Source: an uncultured Clostridia bacterium
Lineage (GTDB): Bacteria > Bacillota > Clostridia > Christensenellales > Borkfalkiaceae
DNA length: 61,982 nucleotides
Reading direction: 5' to 3'
NCBI GenBank assembly: GCA_934249215.1
Contig: CAKQKN010000091.1
Coordinates: 1 to 61,982 of the forward strand
Position 1 is the first letter of the stretch. Each line of letters starts with the position of its first letter. This document shows, one piece after another, positions 25,501 to 34,695 of this stretch. The translations under genes were made by a program, and so were the position numbers. The notes beneath the pieces were generated by a model, which saw nothing but the letters and a program-made list of their open reading frames with translations, made no database searches and was not told the origin of the DNA.

Positions 25501-27852
25501 TGCGTCGGTTGCGGTCGAACCGCTCTTCGTCGTTTCCGCAACCCAGTAAACGTAAGTGTTGGAGCCTAACGTCCCGAGCGCGAATTCGATCGATGCGATA
25601 TCGGAGAAGTCGTTGTCGATACCAAACCCTTCCGCTTCGTACAAATCGCTTGCTTCGACAGCCGCGATATCGTAGAAACGGTAGTTGCCGTTCGAAAGTT
25701 CTTCGTACTTACCGCTTGCGACGACGACGTATTCCTGCGATTTGTTCATCGCGTATACGATCATCTCGCCCGCTTCGTTCTTGTTGAGAACGATAACTCT
25801 CGTTTTGACGAGCGTCTGACCGATTACGAAGTAGTGTTCGGAAAAAGTATGTTTTCCATCCGCATCCCCCTTGAATATGGGCTCGAACGAATTGACGGTA
25901 CCGTTGTCGGTCTTTTCCGATTTCAACAGGAAGAGTTCGTAACTTCCGTCGGCATAGAAGAATCTGACCGGAGTTCCGCCCGTTATCGACGCGGAGAAGC
26001 TCGAATAAACGCCGTTATAGGTCTGATTTCCGTCAAAATAGGTCGCGCCGTAAACGCCGTCGAGCGTGAGCGATTTCACGCCGTCGTAATAAGCCGCGTC
26101 GACGGAAGAGTTATAGATCATATAACCCGAAGTACCGTTCGAATCGATAAGTTTGAACGAGTAGCTCTTCGTATATCCGAACATGCTTGCCGAATAAAGG
26201 TCGATGTACTCGCCGTTGTAGTTGTAATAGAAGCCCTGCGACTGGGTTCCGAGCGACATCGTCACGGTGTTGTAACCGCTGAACGAAAGCGTTCCGACGC
26301 CGTCCGTTCTCAATTTGAGAATGTTTCCGCTCAAAACGAACATATCGAGCGTCTTGCCGTATTCGTCGTCGTTTCTGCGCTGGAACACGTAATCTCCGTT
26401 GCGAGTGCTTGCAAGAATCACGTGGATCGTCTGTCCTTTGAGATCGCCCTCGTCGAACGTTATCGCATAGGTGCCGTCATTAAGAACGTAGACGCCCTTG
26501 GATTCGGTTTTCGTTTCGCCCGACTCCGTCTTTTCGGTGTAGGTAACTCTGCCCGAAACGTCGACCGAGATGGTCGTGTTTTCGTTTATGCCGAACTTAA
26601 CGGTCGTACCGAACGTCGTCGTGTATTCTTTGTAAGTGTGAACTCTGCTCGAGTCCGAATAAGCGAAGAAGTCGTCGGTTATGAAAAATCCGGAGAACCC
26701 GCCGGCATTGTTGCGGAACCTGAACCCGTTGGTTTCGGCGTTATATTCGCCGGAGAAATATTTTCCGCCGCGATACAGATAAATCGTTTTCTGACTGCCT
26801 TCGCCGTCGAACGCGAACACGACGTCCGAACCGTCGAACATATCGGTGTAACCTTTCGTCCAGACCGCATAAAGCGTGAGGTCGGATTCGGGAACTATCG
26901 GGTCGGTGTTGTTTCTGCTTGCGCCGCCGTCCTCGAGGTTGTATACGTTTCCGGAAATCAGATCGGTCTTATATTCGATCTTGCCGCCCTTTTTCGTGGA
27001 CCAGCCGGCAAGCAGATATCCGGAATAATAAAACCCGTGATCGCTGTTTTCGGCTTCCTCGCCGTAAGTAACCGTTTCGGAAACCGGATCGCCGTCCTCG
27101 TCGCCGGGGTAGTTCGGCATGAACGTGACGGAGAACTTTTCTCTGTCGTACTTCAGCTCGAAAACGTTGGGCGCTTTCTTCGTCGTTACCGTCGCGTTTC
27201 CGCCCGACACGAGCTTAAGCCCGGTGAACGAGGGCGCGGTGAGTTTTCCTTCGGGCGCGTAGGCGGTCGTCGATTTTTCGGTATCTTCGACGTAGCCGCT
27301 GCCGTCGGAAGCGGCAACCAGAACTTTGAGCGTGTATTCGTATTCGTAAACGGCTTTGAGCGTTATTCCCGCGGAGGAAAGAACGGTGGAGCCGGCAAGC
27401 GCCGAACTTCCGTTGTACCAGGCGGAGAATCTTACCGCAGCGTCGTCCGCACCGGCGGTTTTCGTCGGTACGACGTTTTTGACGAGGTCGAGAACTTTTT
27501 CGCCGACCTTGCCGCGGATTTCCGTCTGCGAAACGGAGCCGCCGTTCGCGTCGAGCTTGATCGTCGCGTATTGCTGCCACTTCGCATAGAACGTTACGTC
27601 GCCGTCCGCTTTATACGAGGTTACCGGCGAGCCCGAAAAATCGGCTTTCAGATACCAGCCCTCGAATTCGAATCCGTCCCTCGTCGGAACGGGAAGAGAC
27701 GTTTCCTTACCCTTTACCGCTTCGATCGCAGCAACGGAGTTTCCGCCGTTCGTTTCGAACGAAAACGAGACCTTCTTCTGACATGCGGCAAAAACGCAGC
27801 ATGAGCAGCAAAGAACGGCCAATAAAATCGTCAATAGGTTCTTTCTTCTCAT
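22504..27852 (-). CDS. Large InlB-repeat lipoprotein of unknown function
   Basis: The product has 1782 residues. The signal peptide has a lipobox (CVFAAC, Cys24). An InlB/Listeria-Bacteroides repeat (about 28-93) shows the typical VPTRDGFEFEGWYLKADFSG and YAKWQ. Two diverged repeats follow (about 95-170 and 235-335, 'LLAGWSTKKGG' and 'TLYAVW'). The remaining 1400 residues are repeated beta-rich segments with many Tyr, Phe, Asp and Gly. Recurring phrases of the kind 'YTYKNGTYAITFDEGDLKG' suggest small barrel or meander units. I do not recognise the family. There is no LPXTG and no enzyme motif. GGAG lies upstream of the ATG, and a strong promoter lies 136 bases upstream. It is the first gene of the protease-importer operon. 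Confidence 0.9.
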   Translation of the reverse strand: MRRKNLLTILLAVLCCSCCVFAACQKKVSFSFETNGGNSVAAIEAVKGKETSLPVPTRDGFEFEGWYLKADFSGSPVTSYKADGDVTFYAKWQQYATIKLDANGGSVSQTEIRGKVGEKVLDLVKNVVPTKTAGADDAAVRFSAWYNGSSALAGSTVLSSAGITLKAVYEYEYTLKVLVAASDGSGYVEDTEKSTTAYAPEGKLTAPSFTGLKLVSGGNATVTTKKAPNVFELKYDREKFSVTFMPNYPGDEDGDPVSETVTYGEEAENSDHGFYYSGYLLAGWSTKKGGKIEYKTDLISGNVYNLEDGGASRNNTDPIVPESDLTLYAVWTKGYTDMFDGSDVVFAFDGEGSQKTIYLYRGGKYFSGEYNAETNGFRFRNNAGGFSGFFITDDFFAYSDSSRVHTYKEYTTTFGTTVKFGINENTTISVDVSGRVTYTEKTESGETKTESKGVYVLNDGTYAITFDEGDLKGQTIHVILASTRNGDYVFQRRNDDEYGKTLDMFVLSGNILKLRTDGVGTLSFSGYNTVTMSLGTQSQGFYYNYNGEYIDLYSASMFGYTKSYSFKLIDSNGTSGYMIYNSSVDAAYYDGVKSLTLDGVYGATYFDGNQTYNGVYSSFSASITGGTPVRFFYADGSYELFLLKSEKTDNGTVNSFEPIFKGDADGKHTFSEHYFVIGQTLVKTRVIVLNKNEAGEMIVYAMNKSQEYVVVASGKYEELSNGNYRFYDIAAVEASDLYEAEGFGIDNDFSDIASIEFALGTLGSNTYVYWVAETTKSGSTATDATIYRDRDADNASDELVIYGNTETTDDDGNKVVTLGFFATFTTKNSSGEKITVEGYIRDAGTFIYFVYNTNYAFCFELDHETKTYLRYQSAPYSAYAVAENGTIDGTEFIRFDGKGNAEYVTVDSDNKETVKPGDMNKTGETVAGGDVYTFNFTDGSEAFELIVFRVGSNYVFARKIEFSGKYENADGSTLELDGYVRATYTAANGSALENVYYFKTDAEEGNIIMLLFGNSNGSYVLYFRLYEDKTFRMLGTEYGSFYLLDNQGMTGIRIELDGMGSAEDYLSVPHAKVIDYKRDANGNPVRDETTKQYEEIVVDGAAFYKIEKDADGRTFLYAVYKDLTGKVVSIKGTLTTAKVNGSSVPVFLLIHEEVEETYVNEADWSVLIVNGYGVAAKIDGKTGVALTGNYQIITPSVDGKDGLLYFSATSGQQLYKYNGEKKTASYTTYKEQGYFSSDLSALFFNAYGFATYAKGNSSTGYYYDQDADGNITLYHQDWTDPARNEYGFVAELFGQHSETSVEFKDTVYYYAADSRTITFTKAEGKERLYPVPYDDFSNIYFGTISFAPTGKDTFSSTAKVVMLDEDGKEKDSVLSATVAREVIDAETNEKRTYILVSFNNGSAYEFDIKFSYAGANATNTYEITSMKWTIGGSAYNYNYQMTDLYMKWMQGQDVAALMKDAAKLNYGSMRFTRTFNSDGSILREFVTASFTQYTPLKDVIGGENKFWKLDGQTADWRYVDNGENREATWEAEADGFVSDKGLKVYLTAEDGTRYSATYSFRPMSYYQGSTFFLFNSISVVSEHTATDEATGKTYKARAERTIFTEIPSVKLGSLYSATLFEEGADGKYVEIERTCFEAAKDGNETALDSSAWYVSRKMTEATKKDKAKVTGSRIFLIAFGGGNVGTDGEYGAYETFTITAYDVKVAYEKLDNAESESFVEYYETENGDKVVLAYSQSTTTVEFVKSSTYDKATDTCRTEDYKENVRNVKFNDDGTVSVSTGL

Positions 27853-27987
27853 TTTTATGTCTCCGTAAAAATTTAAAACGTGTTCGTGAGTCCCGCGCTC
27901 GTTCTCTGCACGAGCGTTAAGCTGTGGTTATTCCAGCGATAAGCTGAAATTATATCTTCCTTTTATGCTCTTCTCGGAACGGGATTC

Positions 27988-28017
27988 ATTATACCACTTA
28001 CGTAAATTGTCCGTCAA
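27988..28017 (-). promoter_or_regulatory. Promoter of the protease / oligopeptide importer operon
   Basis: On the minus strand TTGACG (28012-28017) and TATAAT (27988-27993) are separated by 18 bases. The predicted start near 27981 leaves a leader of about 130 bases before the first start codon. No other good promoter is visible in the next 24 kb of this gene series, so the genes down to 3586 probably depend on it. Confidence 0.8.
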
Positions 28018-28195
28018 GCAAAAACAAGCGAAATGAAAAATACGTAAGCTTTGATTTAAAAAATTTATATATATAATATATATTCTTATCGAGTGCGCGT
28101 AAAATATGTCGCAAACGCCGCTTTTTTCGGTGAAAAATCGTTCGCGGTGTGTCCGCGGAGCCGTTTCGGACGCGACTCTTTTTGAGTTTTTTCCG
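28018..28195. other. Intergenic region, AT-rich
   Basis: This is part of the 440-base gap between the LRR lipoprotein gene and the next operon. Apart from the promoter and the terminator listed separately, it holds only an alternating AT stretch (about 28057-28086). No gene is seen. Confidence 0.6.
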
Positions 28196-28243
28196 AAAAA
28201 ATAAGCGGAAGATCCCCCGTTTTTACCCCAAGATCTCCCGCTT
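28196..28243 (-). terminator. Intrinsic terminator of the MoxR/vWA/LRR gene series
   Basis: In minus orientation AAGCGGGAGATC pairs imperfectly with GATCTTCCGCTT, with a loop of about 17 bases. A T-run (ATTTTTT) follows directly. It lies about 50 bases after the stop of the gene ending at 28294. Confidence 0.75.
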
Positions 28244-28293
28244 TATGCATTTTTTGTATGCTCCGTGCATACAATTTGACTCGTTTTTTGCCG

Positions 28294-31200
28294 TTATCCG
28301 GTGACGAGTTCGCTTTTTTGAGCGTGTCTTACGTCGTATTCGTTGAGCGCGTTTTTAAGCCCCATCCAGTCGAGGTTGACCGCATAAAGCACAGTTCCCG
28401 GCGCAACGAGCGACAACTTCTCGATGGAATAATCTCTTTCGACGAGGAAAATAGGCGTGCCGTTTCTGACGAAAGACCATCCGACGAGAAAAATTCCGTC
28501 TTTTGCGGTGTCGGTTGCCGAATCGGAAGAATCGGTTTTGCCGTCGACGTAGTCTTTTAAAAAGCCCGTCGGGACTTCACCCGAGCCGACGACGATATAA
28601 TCCACTTTACCGTCGGAGTTCAACACGACTTTCCATTCCGTCGCTTCCTGCCACACGGCGTATAGCGTGGTACCGACGGGGACTTCGGTAAGCCGCATCT
28701 GAGTGTACTCGACTTCGCCTCCCGGCGTCAGCGCCCAGCCGAGGAACGTGTATCCGTCGCGGCGAGGAGCCGAAGGTCTGCGGACGTCGTTCGCGTTTAC
28801 GAACGTGTCCGATTTTATCGTGAGCGAAGCGACGTAACCGTTTTCGAGCACGCAACCGTTGACTACGGGAGATATTCCCGAGTTCCACTTACCCGACCAG
28901 TCGGAAAGATTAGTTCCGTCCTCGAGATAAACGGTAGCGTCCGCGCCATAGAACACGTGCGCGCCGACCGACGAAACGTTCGAAGAGATCGTGACGGAAC
29001 CCGCTCCGACCATTCCTTTGAACGCGTATTTCCCGACGTATTTAAGGCTTGACGGAAGTTCGATTATGCTCAACTTTTCGTCGTCGTAAAAAGCGTAGTT
29101 GTCGACATACTGAACGCCGCGAACGGTTTCGCCGTCCGTTTCCGTCAGAAATTCGACAGAATAAATTCCGTAGCACTTATAAAACGCCTTGCTTCCGACG
29201 TAGATGGTCGAGGACGGGAAAGTCACCGCCGATAAACCGTCGCAGCCGTAAAATGCCGCGTCGTAAATATATTTCAACCCCGTTCCGAAATCGACGGAAG
29301 TAAGCCCGTCGCATTCGAAAAACGCGTGGGAACCGATCGCTTCGATCTTGTCTGTCAGACTGAGCGTTTCAAGCCCGTTGCAACCGTAAAACGCATACGC
29401 GCCGATGCCCGTAATCGTGCCCGGATTGCTGTAATTCGAAAAACGAACGGATTTAAGACTATAGCAGTAAGCGAAAGCGAACGGACTGATCGTTTCGGTT
29501 TTCAAGTACGAAAGATCGAGTTGCCCGTCGACCAGACCGAAAGCAAACGAAAGTTTTTCGCAGTCGTAAAACGCATACGCTCCGATCGTTTCGATATCGG
29601 TCATATACCCGGGGTTCGGGAAAGACACGCTTTCGAGCGAGGTGCAGCCGTAGAAAGTATACGGTTTGATTTCCGTGAAATACATATCGGGAATCTGGAA
29701 CGACTGAAGGGACGAACAACCTCTGAACGCGCCCGTTCCGATCTTTTTGAGAACGGAAGTGTTGGAAACGGACGTAAGCTCCTTAAGGTTGTAGAAAGCG
29801 TAGTCCGCAATGCACGTGCTGTAAAACTTGCCGTCGCCCACGGCTTCGCCGCCCGAATATGCGAGCAGTACGACGTTTATCTGCTTGGTCGCATTGCCCT
29901 CGTCGTTCTCAAGCGCGTTATAATCGACGATCCACCGCCCGATTCTGACGACGCCGTCGCTGCTTTCATAGCCCGCGAGATTCCACAGCCCCGTGTTGCG
30001 GAAAGCCCTGGTGCCGATACGATCGACCGAGTCGGGAATGGTAACCGATTCGAGATCGGCGCTGCCGTAAAATGCGTAAGAGCCGATTTCTTTGAGCGCG
30101 CGCGGAAGCTTGACGGTCGCAAGACCCGAATAGTTGAAACAGTTGGAACCGATTTTCTCGAGCGAACTCGGATCGGACGAAGTGTCCTCGAATGTCAGCG
30201 ACTTAAGGTTCTTGCACCCCGCGAACGCATTCGGCGAAAGAAATCTCATCGAAGCGGGAATAGTTACTTCGATAAGTCCCGAATTCGCAAAAGTTCTTTC
30301 GGCGATTCCGACGATACCGCCCTCCGGCTTATAGGTCGGATAGCGTTCGTTGAAATATTGAAGATTGTTCTTGTCGCCCGTATAATCGACGATCCAGCCG
30401 TCCACGTACTTGAAGCCTTCCGTTTTTTGCGAATCGGTCAGTCCGGGTTGTTCTTCGTATATTTTCGTGCCGTTGAACGCCGTTTTACCGATGATTTCCA
30501 CCGATGGCGAAATAGTTACGTTTTCAAGTGCAGAGCACCCGTAAAACACGCTCGAGCCGAGTTCTGTGACGTTGCCCGGAACGGCGAACGTTTCGAGCGC
30601 AGTGCAGTTCGCGAAAGCCGCGTCGCCAATAAAAGTCAAAAGACTGTCGTCGCCGAAAACGATCTCTTTAAGTGCGGAATCGCCCGAAAAAGACTCGCTG
30701 TTGATATAATCGAGCCCATCGTTGATTTCAACGCGGGTAAGCCCCGTCATCTGTGCAAACGCGCCCCCCGCGACGCCCGTAAGCGTTTCGGGAAGAGTAA
30801 GCGTTTTCACTTCGCGACAATCGAGAAATGCGCTTTTCCCGATCTTCGTAACCCCGCGAAGTTGCGTTTCGCCGCCGAGAAGGGTCGTTTCCTCGACGTC
30901 GAAGTTAATCGTTTCGAGCGAGTGGCAATATGCGAACGTATAGTCCGCGACGGACGAAAGCCCGGCCGGAAGCGTTATTTCCTTAAGAGACGAACAGCCC
31001 TGAAAAGCCGAATCGCCGAGGTAGGAAAGCCCTTTCGGGAGAGTTATCTTCCCGAGAGAAACGCACCCGTAAAACGCGTCGGGATAGACGACCGAAATAT
31101 TTTCGCCGAGAGTCAGCGAAGTGATATCTCTGCAATCCTTGAACGCGCGCTCGCCGATAGCGATGACCGGCTTGCCGTTACGATAATAATCCTCGATCGT

Positions 31201-31626
31201 AACGTCGCCTTTCGCCCTTCCGACGCTCGTTATCATATACGCCGAGTCGTTGTCGACGAGCTTGTAAACGAGCCCCGTCGTGCGGCCTTTGGCAAAATCA
31301 AGCGTTTCCGACCAGTCCGAGTCTTTTTTATCTCTTTTGTTTCCGACGGCTTTTACTTTGACGTAATATTTGCCCTCGTCAAGCCCGTCAAGCGAAAAAT
31401 ATTCGTTTTCGGTCGACGTTTCGTTCACCACGCCGTTCGAGCCGGTAACGGACACCGCATAGCCGCGGGCAAGCCCGACTTCCGACCACCTCAGTACGTT
31501 TTCTTCGTCTATCCATACACCGGTAGGCGTTTTGAGCTTTTCCGACGACGAACACCCGACGAAAAGCGACAATGAGCTTATGAAAACCGTCGCCAGCAAA
31601 AATATTAAAACGTTTCTTTTTTTCAT
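28294..31626 (-). CDS. LRR (BspA-type) surface lipoprotein with InlB-like C-terminus
   Basis: The product has 1110 residues. The lipobox is LFVGC (Cys25). An Fn3-like domain (about 34-110; TPTGVWIDEENVLRWSEV, GYAVSV) comes first. Leucine-rich repeats of the BspA/LRR_5 kind occupy about 125-960, with units such as IGAYAFYGCNGLETLSL at 22-24-residue spacing. Two InlB-like repeats follow (RRDGYTFLGWALTPGG and YAVW; FLVGWSFVRNG and LYAVNLDW). No membrane anchor follows, so the lipid is the anchor. It is the last gene of the MoxR/vWA series, with a terminator after it. Its place suggests that the cytoplasmic-membrane vWA machinery serves a surface function. The specific ligand is unknown. Confidence 0.92.
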   Translation of the reverse strand: MKKRNVLIFLLATVFISSLSLFVGCSSSEKLKTPTGVWIDEENVLRWSEVGLARGYAVSVTGSNGVVNETSTENEYFSLDGLDEGKYYVKVKAVGNKRDKKDSDWSETLDFAKGRTTGLVYKLVDNDSAYMITSVGRAKGDVTIEDYYRNGKPVIAIGERAFKDCRDITSLTLGENISVVYPDAFYGCVSLGKITLPKGLSYLGDSAFQGCSSLKEITLPAGLSSVADYTFAYCHSLETINFDVEETTLLGGETQLRGVTKIGKSAFLDCREVKTLTLPETLTGVAGGAFAQMTGLTRVEINDGLDYINSESFSGDSALKEIVFGDDSLLTFIGDAAFANCTALETFAVPGNVTELGSSVFYGCSALENVTISPSVEIIGKTAFNGTKIYEEQPGLTDSQKTEGFKYVDGWIVDYTGDKNNLQYFNERYPTYKPEGGIVGIAERTFANSGLIEVTIPASMRFLSPNAFAGCKNLKSLTFEDTSSDPSSLEKIGSNCFNYSGLATVKLPRALKEIGSYAFYGSADLESVTIPDSVDRIGTRAFRNTGLWNLAGYESSDGVVRIGRWIVDYNALENDEGNATKQINVVLLAYSGGEAVGDGKFYSTCIADYAFYNLKELTSVSNTSVLKKIGTGAFRGCSSLQSFQIPDMYFTEIKPYTFYGCTSLESVSFPNPGYMTDIETIGAYAFYDCEKLSFAFGLVDGQLDLSYLKTETISPFAFAYCYSLKSVRFSNYSNPGTITGIGAYAFYGCNGLETLSLTDKIEAIGSHAFFECDGLTSVDFGTGLKYIYDAAFYGCDGLSAVTFPSSTIYVGSKAFYKCYGIYSVEFLTETDGETVRGVQYVDNYAFYDDEKLSIIELPSSLKYVGKYAFKGMVGAGSVTISSNVSSVGAHVFYGADATVYLEDGTNLSDWSGKWNSGISPVVNGCVLENGYVASLTIKSDTFVNANDVRRPSAPRRDGYTFLGWALTPGGEVEYTQMRLTEVPVGTTLYAVWQEATEWKVVLNSDGKVDYIVVGSGEVPTGFLKDYVDGKTDSSDSATDTAKDGIFLVGWSFVRNGTPIFLVERDYSIEKLSLVAPGTVLYAVNLDWMGLKNALNEYDVRHAQKSELVTG

Positions 31627-31691
31627 CGCGTTATCCTCGTTTTCGTCCCTTCGAAAAAGCCGCTTCCGACCTTTCCGAAAAGACGCGTTCG

Positions 31692-31719
31692 GTGCGATAA
31701 TCGACCTATAAGCCGATTA
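31692..31719 (-). repeat. Post-stop repeated element, copy 1
   Basis: It starts at the stop codon of the double-vWA gene and reads, on the minus strand, TAATCGGCTTATAGGTCGAT and then TATCGCAC. It matches 21 of 28 bases of the element at the stop codon of the MoxR gene. It can fold (TAATCG with CGATTA). Confidence 0.5.
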
Positions 31720-34680
31720 TTGCCCCTCTTTCTTCTCTTTTGCCTCGCGTATTATTTCATGAATCCACTTGAACTTGAATTTTCTTACCGCAACGTCGAT
31801 AAGCATCGCCACGATTGCGATTATCATAAACAATACGCGCGGATCGTAAACATGTTTGATCGTGGGATCGAAGTTGCCGAATACCGCGGGAAGGTTTGCG
31901 ACGGAAGTTATGACTTTGCCGCCGCCGCGTTCCGCAAGCGCCGCGAGAAGTTCGTTCGCCGCGGCAAGTTTCGAGCCGTTCTCGTCGAACATATCGTACT
32001 CCGCGGAATATGAGAACGACTTGTATTTTTCGGTTTTTCTCACGTTGCCGTCACTATCCACGTATGACACGGTTATCTTATAGACGCCCGGTTTTCTGAT
32101 GACGAACTGACATCTCGTGAACAGGTTCGCGCTCGAAAGCGGCGTTATTACGTACACTCCGCTTCCGTTATCCGAAGAAGCTTCCGTCAGCGAAACGGCG
32201 ACGAACTTGTCGTCGTTCATCTTTTCGATGAACGCTTCGACTTTTTCGTTCGATTTCGGCGATTCGTAGACGGTTACGGTATTGATATAGTTCTCTTCGT
32301 CGAGCTTGACGTTGATCTCGTCCGCCGCGAGCCGAGTGTCGGGCATGAGTTCCCGAACGATTCCGGAGATGAGCATCTGCCCGTTCAAAGTGTTGAAAAT
32401 ACCGCCGTATTTGACCTTTTCCGTCTTATACGTGCCGTCGTCCTGCTTGCGCTTTTCACTCAATTCCAATTCCCCGCGCGAGTATGAATCGTCCGTGCCT
32501 TTAAGGTCGCACATTATACTACCGACTTTACCCTTGCCGTAATTCCAATAAGCGTAAATCGGGGCGTTGAATCTGTCGGTAAGGACGAGAGTCGCGTCCT
32601 GCTTGATTTTTCCGCCGTAGAACGCGCCGAGCGCGAAATCGAAAGTGTCGGATGAACCGGTCGTCGCGTCGCCTCTGATATTAATGCCCCTGAATACGGG
32701 GTCGGTCGCACGGCTTACGACGGGACGGAACACGCCCTCGGTGAGCGCTTCTATCTTACGCGAGCCGAGAGCTTCTTTCATCGCTTCGCCGATCTTGTCG
32801 TTTGCGACGTTCGCAAAAAGCGTTCCGTGCGCCGCGTCCGTCATTTTCTTACACGAATCGTAATAAGTTCCGCTTGCGGCAAGCCCGATACCCACCATCG
32901 AAAGGGTAATACCGGAGCTTTCGTAATGCAATCTTGCTTCGGTGATATACGGGGGCTCTTTACCCGACTCCGTCCTGTCTCCGAATTGACCGTCCGAAAG
33001 AAGAATTATATGTTTTCTCGCGATGTTGTTACCCGCCGAGTTGAGCGACTGCGCCGCCCTCGAAATAGCGTTGGTCGCGACAGTGCCGCCCGATCCGCCG
33101 ATGCTGTAAATCGCGTTGATTATGGTATTCATGTTCGAGCGCGGAGTGAGCGGCAACACGTCGCCGTACTCGGTGTCGAGCGTGAATATCGACATATAGT
33201 CGCGGTCAGTGAGCGAATATCTCGCAATCGCTTCGAGCCCCGCTTTCGCATGGATTAACTTATCCCCGCTCATCGAGCCGGAAATATCGATTATGAACGC
33301 CACGCCCATCGGCGGAGTATAGTCGACCGCACTGACGGGGAGCATATCCTGATAAAGCGTGTCACCCGCGGTGTTGAGATCGTCGCGGTCGTAAACGTGA
33401 ACTTTGCCGTCGGGATCGTTCCCGCCGACGGTCAGAAGTCCGCCGCCACCGTCAACGTATTCCTCGACTTCCTCGATAAAACCGTCGGGAAGATCGCCGT
33501 TCGCCACGTTGTTGAATATGATCTGATCGAAAGACGAGAGATCCTGCCTCGCCGTATCGAATTCGTCCGTGTTGAGAAGCACGGTCGTTACCTGATAGGG
33601 AAACGGGTCTTTCATCTTGAGTTCGACGTTTTCGTTGTCCGCCGAAAGAAGAGATTCGAGATTGACGGAATCGCCCTCGTATTTTTCGATTATGAGTATC
33701 CGATCGAACTTCTCGATCGTAAGATAGGTCGTGAACGTATTGTTCTCGGTTGTAGGTTCTTCAATCGTCACCCGCGTGAACGCGACGTCCACGTCGACGA
33801 TATGGAAAGGAACTTCCTTGAACGTGTGGCTGAACGTGATTTCCTGCTCGCCCACGGAAACCGATCTGACTTCCTCGATCGCGGGGGAAGCGTTCTCTTC
33901 CGTCTTGTTGTCGTAAATCTTGAACGTCATAGAAGCGGAAACGGTCGATTTCACTTTCACTTTTATCGTCGTTTCGGAAAAGAGCTGAATATAGTCCTGC
34001 GGGAAAGTAACGTCGCAGATCTGAATTTCGTTTTCCTGTCCGTAAGACTGCGCGTCGGAAGGTCTTATGACGTCGATCTTGACGCCCTTTGACGTAAGCG
34101 TTCTGATATATCCGAGCGCTTGCTCGTCCGTTTCTTTACCGTCGGACACGAGCACGACTTTCCCGGACGCGGGGTTTTCGAGAAGCCTCCCCGCAATGCG
34201 GAACGCGGCGGCGATATCCGTTGCCGTCGTATCGCACTCCGAAGAAGCGACTGCGTTTTTGAAATCGGCGTAGTCGTTGCGAAGCGCGGTCACGTCGGTC
34301 GTCGGATTGGAAACGAGCGTCTGGTCGAACCCGAATGCGACGATTCCGACTTTACAGTTATAATCGATGCTGTCTTTGAGCAGTTCGTCAACGAGTTCAT
34401 CCCTCGACTCGACTGCGTTTTTGCCCGAGTAAGAAGCGTCCACGATGAGAATAAGTTCGTTTTTCTCGTTAGGGGTTTCGTAAGTGAACTGCATCCCCGC
34501 GAGAACCGAAATCGCAAGAACCGAAACGATCAGATGCATGACGATCGAAACGATACGGTTCCTCGTCCGCCTGTACCTTTTCGCAAGTCTGAAATAAGGT
34601 ATCAGCGTGAGCGCGACGGCAAGCGGAATGAGCAGCAGAAACCAGGGCGAGTTAAGAAAAGATAAAGATAAATTAGTCAT
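31717..34680 (-). CDS. Membrane protein with two vWA domains and a GATase-like segment
   Basis: The product has 987 residues. Two N-terminal spans (about 8-25 and 43-62) follow the BatA-like start SLSFLNSPWFLLLIPLAVAL. The first vWA-like domain (about 75-255) has DASYS at its metal site. A region resembling class I amidotransferase-like folds follows (about 330-460; FDQIIFNNV, YVDGGGGLLTVGG). A second vWA domain (about 475-650) carries a clean MIDAS (FIIDISGSMSG). A beta-rich extracytoplasmic part and a final span (about 945-965) with a basic tail complete it. AGGAGGG precedes the ATG, 15 bases after the BatA-like gene. It probably acts as a membrane scaffold with MoxR, DUF58 and BatA partners. 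Its substrate is not known. Confidence 0.9.
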   Translation of the reverse strand: MTNLSLSFLNSPWFLLLIPLAVALTLIPYFRLAKRYRRTRNRIVSIVMHLIVSVLAISVLAGMQFTYETPNEKNELILIVDASYSGKNAVESRDELVDELLKDSIDYNCKVGIVAFGFDQTLVSNPTTDVTALRNDYADFKNAVASSECDTTATDIAAAFRIAGRLLENPASGKVVLVSDGKETDEQALGYIRTLTSKGVKIDVIRPSDAQSYGQENEIQICDVTFPQDYIQLFSETTIKVKVKSTVSASMTFKIYDNKTEENASPAIEEVRSVSVGEQEITFSHTFKEVPFHIVDVDVAFTRVTIEEPTTENNTFTTYLTIEKFDRILIIEKYEGDSVNLESLLSADNENVELKMKDPFPYQVTTVLLNTDEFDTARQDLSSFDQIIFNNVANGDLPDGFIEEVEEYVDGGGGLLTVGGNDPDGKVHVYDRDDLNTAGDTLYQDMLPVSAVDYTPPMGVAFIIDISGSMSGDKLIHAKAGLEAIARYSLTDRDYMSIFTLDTEYGDVLPLTPRSNMNTIINAIYSIGGSGGTVATNAISRAAQSLNSAGNNIARKHIILLSDGQFGDRTESGKEPPYITEARLHYESSGITLSMVGIGLAASGTYYDSCKKMTDAAHGTLFANVANDKIGEAMKEALGSRKIEALTEGVFRPVVSRATDPVFRGINIRGDATTGSSDTFDFALGAFYGGKIKQDATLVLTDRFNAPIYAYWNYGKGKVGSIMCDLKGTDDSYSRGELELSEKRKQDDGTYKTEKVKYGGIFNTLNGQMLISGIVRELMPDTRLAADEINVKLDEENYINTVTVYESPKSNEKVEAFIEKMNDDKFVAVSLTEASSDNGSGVYVITPLSSANLFTRCQFVIRKPGVYKITVSYVDSDGNVRKTEKYKSFSYSAEYDMFDENGSKLAAANELLAALAERGGGKVITSVANLPAVFGNFDPTIKHVYDPRVLFMIIAIVAMLIDVAVRKFKFKWIHEIIREAKEKKEGQ

Positions 34681-34695
34681 ATCCCGTCGCCCTCC

